Assembly (NCBI GenBank): GCA_963989385.1
Contig: OZ022513.1
Span: forward strand, 17,777,928 to 17,841,927
DNA length: 64,000 bases
Direction: 5' to 3'
Source of the DNA: Ctena decussata
Lineage: Eukaryota; Mollusca; Bivalvia; Lucinida; Lucinidae
Program-made: the position numbers and the translations under genes
Shown: one piece after another, positions 55,701 to 64,000 of the stretch
Position numbering within the stretch: position 1 is the stretch's first letter
Layout: each line of letters begins with the position of its first letter
Notes under the pieces: generated by a model
Told to the model about the DNA's origin: nothing
What the model saw: only the letters and a program-made list of their open reading frames with translations
Database searches by the model: none

Positions 55701-55978
55701 CTGAGCCAGGTTTCTGTAAAGGCTAATATATCAAAACGAAATAATTCTGCATGCAACACGTCAAGTTTAGATGAAATACTTTGAATATTGTAGTGTACGA
55801 AAGATAGATTATGACCGGAGCTGAAGGAACTGAATATAGATGTAGACATACTAGTTGACAAACTAGAAGCACTCTCTGATGAAGAAGTCGAAGAGGGTCC
55901 TGGGTTTGGGTGGACATCACCAGAACAAAGCAGAATTATATTCAGCCAGGTTCCGAATACTACACAAGCAGGTAAAAA
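52768..55978 (-). pseudogene. Broken ORF2: 2A-like site, APE endonuclease, reverse transcriptase, C-terminal Cys/His motif
   Basis: Read on the minus strand. The frame opens after TAA at 55979-55981 with a hydrophobic run and SGDVHPNPGP at 55921-55895. Endonuclease motifs follow: LSFVHYNIQSI, FTETWLS, FGVFYRPPSSD, TGDFNLNML, SLIDIVLVS, CHCPIYG. RT motifs: KASGPNGLSNRILK, NHRPISLLN, CDISKAFDRVWH, AGVPQG (out of frame), LFADDTCLYI (FADD centre). The C-terminus has CSCGSIENAQHFFFHC. Breaks: a frameshift near 55640-55660; an 11-bp duplication of GAATACTTCAT near 55265-55285; TGA at 54697-54699; TAG at 54643-54645; TAG at 53941-53943; frame changes flanking AGVPQG near 53915-53940. The 381-codon stretch 53913-52768 is intact. 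Confidence 0.85.
55895..55921 (-). other. 2A-like ribosome-skipping motif (GDVHPNPGP)
   Basis: The codons spell GDVHPNPGP just before the Ser-rich lead-in to the endonuclease. The D-V/I-x-x-N-P-G-P form is known near the N-terminus of some APE-type LINE ORFs in marine invertebrates. It follows an aliphatic stretch (NIILLCS). Function in this dead copy is moot. Confidence 0.7.
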
Positions 55979-56685
55979 TTATGAAGGTGAACCTTGTATT
56001 TGCTTCAAATGACTTACCAGGAATAAAAGACTTACCAGGCATATAGGTTTTATGGGCCAAAAACTCACTTCCTTGCAGTAATAATAGTACTGAATAAGTA
56101 ATTGTAACATGCTTGTGTAAAGCAAAAACTATAAGTATGTGAAATAAGATACTAAATTTACACATGCGACAGTATTTTGGCGTGACGGCTTGCTTATCAC
56201 GTCCTTGGAAGTAAGTCATGTAACTGATGTAAGGAAAGCAAGAACAGAGTAAGCCCTGTCACACCAAGAATAAAATAAACAAAAACTGCCTTAATGAAAA
56301 CCCCTTGCGCCCACACTCCATCCCTCAGGACCACAAAAAAAGAAAAAAATCAAAATAACTGAAGTCATTATAAAAAGCATGTAAGATATGGAGGTAAGTT
56401 TGTTGCAAACAAAAGGAATACTGTATGTAAGTACATAAAAAGCATGTATGAAGCTGAGATAACGTTATTTTCAGCATAAACCGAAAGCGAACAACTTACA
56501 AAAGTCAAAGTGAGACAACGCAACTAAATGTCAACTGTCCGCCTCACAACACTTAAAGGGAGACAAAACATCCAGTTGTCAGCTGCACCATCAATGACAG
56601 GATCGCTCACAACAGGCAAGAGGAGACAATAAATTAATGGACATTATCATTCACAGCACAACTCACAATAGTAAATAATGAGAAA

Positions 56686-59188
56686 CAATTTCACTAACCC
56701 TTCAGAGAGCCATATTGATTCTGACAATAGGAATCCGGGCCAGACTGATCTCATGGAGCAGCCTGATCAGGATTCCTACTGACCGCTGTAAATAATAATA
56801 ACTATTTAATACATCAATTTCACTAACCCTTCAGACAGCCATATTGGTTCAGACAATAGGAATCCGGACCAGACTGATCTCGTGGAGCAGCCTGATCAGG
56901 AGTCCTACTGACCGATATAAGTAATAATTATAATTTAATACAACAATTTCACTAACCTTTCAGACAGCCATATTAGTTCTGACAATAGGAATCCGGACCA
57001 GACTGATCTCGTGGAGCAGCCTGATCAGGATTCCTACTGACCGCTGTAAATCATAGTAACTATTTAATCGAACAATTTCACTAACCCTTCAGACAGCCAT
57101 ATTGGTTCAGACAATAGGAATCCGGACCAGACTGAGCTCATGGAGCAGCCTGATCAGGATTCCTACAGACCGGCGTAAATAATAATAACTATTTAATACA
57201 TCAATTTCACTAACCCTTACGAGAGCCATATTGGTTCTGACAATAGGAATCCGGACCAGACTGATCTCGTGGAGCAGCCTGATCAGGATTCCTACTGACC
57301 GGCGTAAATAATAATAACTATTTAATAGAACATTTTCACTAACCCTTCAGAGAGCCATATTGGTACTGACAATAGGAATCCGGACCAGACTGATCTCGTG
57401 GAGCAGCCTGATCAGGATTCCTACTGACCGCTGTAAAGAATCATAACTATTTAATACATCAATTTGAAACTAACCCTTCAGACAGCCATATCGGTTCAGA
57501 CAATAGGAATCCGGACCAGACTGATCTCGTGGAGCAGCCTGATCAGGATTCCTACTGACCGCTGTAAATGATAATAACTATTTAATACATCAATTTCACT
57601 AACCCATCAGACAGCCATATTGGTTCAGACAATAGGAATCCGGACCAGACTGATCTCGTGGAGCAGCCTGATCAGGATTCCTGCTGACCGCTGTAAATGA
57701 TAATAACTATTTAATAGAACAATTTCACTAACCCTTCAAAGAGCCAAATTGGTTCTGACAATAGGAATCCGGACCAGACTGATCTCGTTGAGCAGCCTGA
57801 TCAGGATTCCTACTGACCGGTGTAAATAATAATAACTATTTAATACATCAATTTCACTAACCCTTCAGACAGCCATATTGGTTCAGACAACAGGAATCCG
57901 GACCAGACTGATCTCGTGGAGCAGCCTGATCAGGAGTCCTACTGACCGATATAAGTAATAATTATAATTTAATACAACAATTTCACTAACCTTTCAGACA
58001 GCCATATTAGTTCTGACAATAGGAATCCGGACCAGACTGATCTCGTGGAGCAGCCTGATCAGGATTCCTACTGACCGCTGTAAATCATAGTAACTATTTA
58101 ATCGAACAATTTCACTAACCCTTCAGACAGCCATATTGGTTCAGACAATAGGTATCCGGACCAGACTGAGCTCATGGAGCAGCCTGATCAGGATTCCTAC
58201 AGACCGGTGTAAGTAATAATAACTATTTAATGCAACAATTTCACAAACCCTTCAGACAGCCATATTAGTTCTGACAATAGGAATCCGGACCAGACTGATC
58301 TCGTGGAGCAGCCTGATCAGGATTCCTACTGACCGCTGTAGATAATAATAACTTATTAATAAAAGAATTTCACTAACCCTTCAGACAGCCATATTGGTTC
58401 AGACAATAGGAATCCGGACCAGACTGATCTCGTGGAGCAGCCTGATCAGGAGTCCTACTGACCGCTGTAGATAATAATAACTTATTAATAAAAGAATTTC
58501 ACTAACCCTTCAGACAGCCATATTGGTTCAGACAATAGGAATCCTCACCAGACTGATCTCGTGGAGCAGCCTGATCAGGAGTCCTACTGACCGGCGTAAA
58601 TAATAATAACTATTTAATACATCAATTTCACTAACCCTTCCGAGAGCCATATTGGTTCTGACAATAGGAATCCGGACCAGACTGATCTCGTGGACCAGCC
58701 TGATCAGGATTCCTACTGACCGGCGTAAATAATAATAACTATTTAATACATCAATTTCACTAACCCTTCCGAGAGCCATATTGGTTCTGACAATAGGAAT
58801 CCGGACCAGACTGATCTCGTGGAGCAGCCTGGTCAGGATTCCTACTGACTGGTGTAAATAATAATAACTATTTATTAGAACAATTGCACTAATTTTTAGA
58901 CAGCCATATTGGTTCAGACAATAGAAATCCGGACCAGACTGATCTCGTGGAGCAGCCTGATCAGGATTCCTACTGACCGGTGTAAATAATAATAACTATT
59001 CATTACACTTTCAGAAAGTCATATTGGTTCTGACAATAGGAATCCGGACCAGACTGATCTCGTGGAGCAGCCTGATCAGGTTCCTCCTGAGCTGTGTAAA
59101 AAACAATAACTATTTAATAGAACAATTTCACTAACCCTTCAGACAGCCATATTGGTTCTGACAATAGGAATCCGGACCAGACTGATCT
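56686..59188 (-). repeat. About 19.5 tandem 129-bp monomers forming the LINE 5' UTR
   Basis: Unit starts (at CAATTTCACTAACCC or its variant) fall at 56686, 56815, 56944, 57073, 57202, 57331, 57460, 57591, 57720, 57849, 57978, 58107, 58236, 58365, 58494, 58623, 58752, 58881, about 59010 and 59122. Spacing is 129 bp except one 131-bp unit (57460) and one shortened unit near 59000. The last unit is cut at 59188, exactly where the target duplication starts. On the plus strand each unit has AGCCATATTGGTTC, AATAGGAATCCGGACCAGACTGATC and GCAGCCTGATCAGGATTCCT, the last two partly complementary. ORFs through the array (e.g. 58528-58779) arise because 129 is divisible by 3. Confidence 0.95.
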
Positions 59189-59360
59189 AAATCTAAATAC
59201 TTTTTAAAACTATTGCTGCTGAGGACTAGAACAGAAAACAAAATGAACACTGACACGAAACAAATGTGCAAAATAGATAGACAACAACACTAACAACTAC
59301 ATACATGTACAACTAAAGCAAATACTCAGATCAGCTTTCGAATACACATTATCCGCTAGC

Positions 59361-59763
59361 CCATTCGGAACTCCTCGGCCAATTCCATGAATCAGACCTC
59401 GGGCGTATGTACGGCGGAGCAATATGCAGCAAAATCCAACATTTTGTTGTTCGGCCGAGAGTATACGCCGAAGCCGTAGATCTAGGTCTACGAATGACAA
59501 TTCATTCTCGACCTGCGACCTTTTTCAGCTGTTGCACGGACATTCATTTAATGCTTTGCTCTTGTTTTTAAAACAAAATAGTCAATTATTAATGACGAGA
59601 CAGAAAATACATTTGCTTCTTCTCATTTTATTATTTACTCGGTGCGACAGTGCGGCCATCTTTGTTTATATCGTTGTTCCTAACAACAGTCGTGTGACGT
59701 AAGTAGTCCCACGTCATACATCCGAGGTTGATTCACGGAATTGGCCGAGCGGCGTTCCGATTG
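59361..59763. mobile_element. T-family element, 8-bp target duplication (hAT-like)
   Basis: CCATTCGGAACTCCTCGGCC at the left and GGCCGAGCGGCGTTCCGATTG at the right are inverted. CCGCTAGC is repeated directly at 59353-59360 and 59764-59771. 8-bp duplications are typical of hAT elements. No transposase. Confidence 0.8.
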
Positions 59764-59771
59764 CCGCTAGC

Positions 59772-60734
59772 CGTGAGGGTACCCTCATCGGACACCTAAA
59801 AATTGCTCTTTCAAATAATTTTTTAAATTATAACATCAAACGTCTATCGACTTTATGTGACTTGCTAAATGCGTACATTACCTCATGTATGGATTTAGTT
59901 AGCATCAGCTGTTGTATGACGTCATACGGAGGAATTGGGGAGTATTCATTATGTCACAGGTAGCCGGCATAAAATCTTGGTGAAGAGTCTAGTACCCCCA
60001 TCGGACACCTTTATTTTCTTCACATGTAAACTAACTATGCGTGAACAAAAGCATAAACTTGTTTAAGATAAATAGGCAAAATCAATTCAGAACGAATGGT
60101 TTGACATAAAAGGTAATATAATATGCACTCCCTCAGAATGATGACGTTTGTTAACGTTGAACTATATTATTTATTAGAATTAAGTTGGTGTCGAGATGCA
60201 GACAAGTATGCATTTTCTCTAATTTCTCGAAAACTAGATCGAACTGGAATATATAAGCCTTACATTATTAATCTCCTTCCAATGTTGTTGATTAGATCAC
60301 TGAACTGCAATTAGGTACGACGAAATCACTGTGTTACATGTAATATTCGGTGAAATGTTTCTGACGTGTACCCTTGTTCGGTAGATACCGTCTGTAAAAA
60401 ATACGTTACCGCTCCCGAGACGAGAGAGGCACGCGAATGTGTCGAGGAAAAGACCACAAAACATTTTAACAATTGGTATTAAATTGGACGAGGGGCTACT
60501 CCATAAAACCGAGAAAAGATCGTAAAGGTGTTCGATGGGGGTACCCGGTTGCCATTCACAGTTTCGCATTTCTGGTAGTGCTAATATTTGGGGGTAATCT
60601 TGTATCTTGGGCTATAAATTCCTTTTGCCTCCTTATATGCAGGAAACTTTTCTCCCCTTTGAGTGAGCATGTGTCAGGAAAGTAAAAAGTAAATTTATTT
60701 CCAACCTCGAAAACTATCCAATCGCTGTGCGACA
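59772..60734. other. No supported gene
   Basis: AT-rich sequence with several short ORFs and no recognisable motif. Confidence 0.35.
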
Positions 60735-60832
60735 TTGATGCGAAACTATGGCTGCACTGAGAAAGCCCCAGTTCCAAATGTCAAAATGATGGAACTGGGG
60801 CTTTCTCAGGGCAGCCATACTTTCGCATCAAT
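60735..60832. repeat. Hairpin with about 42-bp arms
   Basis: TTGATGCGAAACTATGGCTGC ... AAAGCCCCAGTTCCA and its mirror around a 13-nt loop, with two or three mismatches. Confidence 0.75.
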
Positions 60833-61245
60833 AAACTTTTAGCATTGGTTCCAAGACGCCGGAGAACAAAAACAGTGAAAAAGAAACAGGTGCTGGGATA
60901 GTCTGTGGCACACATTAGCCGGTTTTAACATAGAATTTTAAAATTGAGTTATAGACTGTAAATAGAGACTACTTAACGTTGTAACATAGAGTGGTGGTGG
61001 ATTCGATCATTTTAACATTGAGTACTGTTTTACTCCAACTGGAGGTGTGCCGAGACGGGCAGAATTTCTACACAACAACAACGATGGTGCTCATTTTCAA
61101 TTAAGAATAGCAGAAAATCTAAACGGCTGGCAGGTATTTAGTTGCAGCTGACTGTGATCATCTGAAAGCCCTCTAGGTAAATCTGTAAGCTTTAGGTGTC
61201 AGCAATTGTCCTGGTCTTGAGTAGAGCATAGATAATTATGCCATT

Positions 61246-61626
61246 TTGGAAAAAAAAATCTGGCCTCAAAAAGTGGGTGGGGTGTCATTTTCTCTGCAAC
61301 AATTTTCATATGAGGACCATGTAGGGGTTATAAATGGCTATAAAGTATATTTAGGCATATGTATAGCACATTCAAAGAGAGAGAGAAAAAAAAGAATGAT
61401 TTATTCATTCAGTCAGGCTGGAATGTCTTTTTGTTTAGGTGACCCCCTATGGGGTCACCAAGCAATAAAAAAAACTGTGGAGTGCAACCTACCCTGTACG
61501 ATGGGGCTACCCTCAGGCTATATAAATATGGACATACTGATGGCATTGCTCTGGAGATGCTTTTCACAACTGACAAGTACTGAGGTGAAAGCTGCTCTTA
61601 GTCTTCGCTGCTCGGACTTACATTAA
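61246..61626 (+). other. Unassigned 126-codon ORF
   Basis: Open from an ATG at 61246 to TAA at 61624-61626. It has a lysine/arginine cluster (SKRERKKR) and GDPLWGHQ but no domain I recognise. No splice or neighbour support. Listed only because it is one of the longer ORFs not explained by a repeat. Confidence 0.15.
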
Positions 61627-61687
61627 GGTTCACCTTCTAACCTACGGATAATTTTAAAGGCAGATTTCTTGTTTATTTAGTGCCATA

Positions 61688-61904
61688 GGGGAGAGTCGGG
61701 TAACTTCAGACATGGGGGTAAATTCGGACATACCATTGCAAACAGTGAAAATCCAAATGAGACGGCTCATAATGAGCCGTCTCATCAGGATTTTCACCGT
61801 TTGGCCAGTTATTTTTTTTATTTTAGTTCCAAACAACTGACATATAAAGGAAACAATGTCAGTGTCCGAATTTCCCCGCTGTCTGAAGTTACCCGACTCT
61901 CCCC
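61688..61904. mobile_element. U-family MITE copy 2, TA target duplication
   Basis: GGGGAGAGTCGGGTAACTTCAG to CTGAAGTTACCCGACTCTCCCC, TA on both sides, with a perfect GAGACGGCTCATAATGAGCCGTCTC palindrome inside (about 61757-61781). Confidence 0.9.
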
Positions 61905-64000
61905 TAATCCTATCATGCAACAATCCAGTGACACTGCTATAACCATCGAAGGAAATACCCAATCTCACAGAAAACGCCAAAACATTCACAGGGTCATAAA
62001 ACCATTATAGAATGGTACATGTACCAATTTTTTGGCTTAGGCCTACTTTACGCATTCTTTAAGAAGATAAATATACAATCTATTAATTGGTGCTCTGTAA
62101 GCTTGGGAGATCCCAACCCGAGAGTCTACCGTTCAAGTGAAAAACGAGGCTCTGCCGAGTTTCCCACTTGAACTGTCGACCCGAGGCTTGGGCTCTCCAC
62201 TGGACACCGACGGTAGATGATTTTCTCACCTACCAATATTTAAGAGATTATTTTCCTGACTGATTGCTTCTACCTTAAAACGAGCTATTCTGACGTCATT
62301 TAGTGGCTTAAAACGTGACGTCAGCGAAGGCCCTGATCTGTCCACTCATTTTAAACTACTCAGGACCTACATTGCTCGTCGTTACATCTGCATTAGTGTA
62401 CGTATTACTGCATAAATTTGTTAAACAAAACTGTTCCACTTTCAGGACACTTACGATAACTAATATGTGTGGACCAATTTTTAGAATTACACATTAGACA
62501 ACAATTTCTAGCAAGAATTACAATAGTAACACGTTCTTGTTACATGTACGTCACACCGTACAGCCGGCTGAAGTGATGCCAGATGGCTACAGAGATAGCA
62601 GATCACCAAAAGTGAAAGTAGGTTTTGGGTAGGTGAGATAAAATTGCTGGTAAAAGCAGACGAAAAATCCTGGAAGAGTTTAGCCTCATATGGAAGTTGC
62701 TCAGTGTCTGTAGATTTTACAGTATCAGTCTGGGTGGCTTTCTTACGCAGATAAGGCTATAGCAGGTCTTGAATGGGCAACATTTTCAGAAAAAAACACA
62801 AAGTCTGCTTTTCGGCTCCCACTAAACGAATCTGAGATAGTGCCCAATCTGTTTGCTTGCTTGCAATAAAACTTCAATTAGTTAGCAATATTTCTGCCAA
62901 TTTTTGATGCACAATTTGGTTTAATGATGAAAATACACACTTTCAAAGAGGATGGGTAGCAACAAAATGGTTGCCTTTGTCAACAGATGCACTTTTAGGT
63001 GGACAGCTGGGATGGCAGATCAGTTTGTATGGAAATTGGCTGACATTGATGACAGGTATCAATATATTGGTACGTATCGTTAAACTGATTATACTGTGAC
63101 TTCGGCGTGAAATCATGAAGAATGAAGCATGCTTGTCCACTAGAATGTATGTTGTTGCATTTAGTCGCTTTACATCTTTCGGCAACTTTCTGATATTGTT
63201 TGGATAACTCAATTTTCGTTGCAAATGCTCTACATGTACTGCAGTGCTTTTGGCAAGTCAAGAATTTCATTATCTTAAAAGTTATTCTGTCATTTGATTT
63301 GATTAGGAACATTTAGCAATATTCATTGTTTCAAAAAATAAAACAATAGAAAAAAATAATAGTAATAATCATAATAATAATAAAAATGATAGTAATAATG
63401 TCATGAAAGTTTTAACGGCGTATCGTCCAAGCCAAACATGATAAAATTTTCCTGAGTATCTTCTACAATATATGATTGTAACTGCGCAGAAATTAGGGCA
63501 ACATTCTGACAAGCTAAACCAGTGCTGTTCAAACATTATCCGGTAAGTTATGCTCGGAATGGCTATTGCTGTTCATTGGGTTTTTCCGGGGGTAACTTTG
63601 TTGCCTGTCTTCACTACATGTCATGCCAAAACGTTCTTTTTTGCATGTTCGTCTAGTTTGTACATGCAACCATTTCCTCGAATTCTGTACAGCACGGGAT
63701 ATATATGACTGTTAACCAAGGCTTTTCTTGGGAATCTACTTTTTCTTATTGTATATAGAATTCTATTTTGACACGCTGTCGGAAAAAATTGGTGATGCTG
63801 TGTGTGAATCTTGTTTTATGCTACTTTAAATAGATATCTTTTTCAGATAATTTACACTCGTTGAATAGTGCACCAATTTCCATTCCACATATTTTTGATT
63901 CTAATGATATTTTGATGGAGCCACAAAGATTTATACTTTGAGCAAGGACTCCTTCACAAAATTTCAGTTAAAGTCGGTGCAGATTATGGCGCCATTTGTC
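61905..64000. other. Mostly unassigned sequence
   Basis: A small foldback is at about 62132-62180 (TTCAAGTG ... CACTTGAA around CGAGGCTCTGCCGAG). (AAT/ATA)n-rich text is near 63345-63400. A minus-strand ORF at 62995-63312 has a Cys-rich start (FLTCQKHCSTCRAF) but no recognised domain. No firm gene. Confidence 0.35.

Larger units (their letters stand above)
52091..59188 (-). mobile_element. Full-length LINE (CR1/Jockey group) with tandem-monomer 5' UTR
   Basis: 7,098 bp. AAATCTAAATACTTT is repeated exactly at 52076-52090 and 59189-59203, a 15-bp target-site duplication that fixes both ends. On the minus strand the 5' end is a tandem array (59188 to 56686), then about 700 bp of non-repetitive leader, then ORF2 (55978 to 52768), then a 3' UTR of about 680 bp ending in GTTTAAACC. 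No ORF1 could be recognised, which may reflect decay or its absence. The coding part has at least seven lesions, so this copy is inactive. Nothing else in the window can move it. Confidence 0.85.

Noticed and set aside
58528..58779. 83-codon ORF in the 129-bp array
   Set aside because: The period is a multiple of three, so any open unit gives a repeating ORF. It lies in the LINE 5' UTR and on the same strand only by coincidence.
56686..59188. CRISPR array
   Set aside because: Units are contiguous 129-bp monomers with no unique spacers, in a eukaryotic LINE.
61246..61626. Calling the 126-codon ORF a gene
   Set aside because: No recognised domain, no splice partners, and chance ORFs of this size are possible; kept only as a low-confidence entry.
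62572..62640. Short exon-like text on the plus strand (EVMPDGYRDSRSPKVKV)
   Set aside because: AG and an open frame are present, but there are no partner exons and no domain; too short to support.

Overview
The window looks like nuclear DNA of an invertebrate, most likely a bivalve or other marine mollusc. It is AT-rich, has one spliced gene with long introns, and most of the rest is nested transposable-element debris: CR1- and RTE-type LINEs, tRNA-headed SINEs, many MITE and foldback families, microsatellites and G/C homopolymers. No bacterial operons, rRNA, CRISPR array or convincing functional tRNA were seen. The taxonomic call is an inference from the repeat types.

The main result is a gene on the minus strand that can be assembled by hand from eight exons, from 44445 (ATG) down to 21804 (stop). 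All seven introns are GT-AG and all seven junctions keep phase, giving a predicted 462-residue protein. Residues about 30-115 form a PDZ domain. Residues about 142-303 read as a beta-trefoil of the interleukin-1/FGF type, and the intron positions inside it resemble those I recall for vertebrate IL-1 genes. Residues about 304-462 form a Ser/Thr-rich tail with a DSGYGS degron-like motif. I do not know this architecture from any described protein. It is the best candidate for something new here.

The second result is a complete LINE insertion on the minus strand at 52091-59188, bounded by a 15-bp target-site duplication. Its 5' end is an array of about 19.5 tandem 129-bp monomers, and its broken ORF2 starts with a 2A-like DVHPNPGP site. 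About 106-bp elements matching its 3' end sit at 15953-16059 and 46138-46243, each with its own target duplication.

Layout: 1-8300 dispersed repeats and MITEs, including H-family and TTAA elements; 8380-11440 LINE and SINE fragments; 11565-12896 a large foldback with G/C tracts; 13000-21750 MITEs, a roughly 167-bp tandem-repeat element (17100-19275) and a GATATC-rich element inside a tRNA-like sequence; 21804-44445 the PDZ/beta-trefoil gene, with introns full of insertions; 45600-47950 a 54-bp satellite passing into a 25-bp minisatellite; 48000-52090 MITEs; 52091-59188 the LINE; 59355-64000 sparse MITEs and unassigned sequence. The commonest MITE, a roughly 235-bp palindrome starting GAGCCGCGACACGA, has 13 copies and makes 4-bp target duplications.
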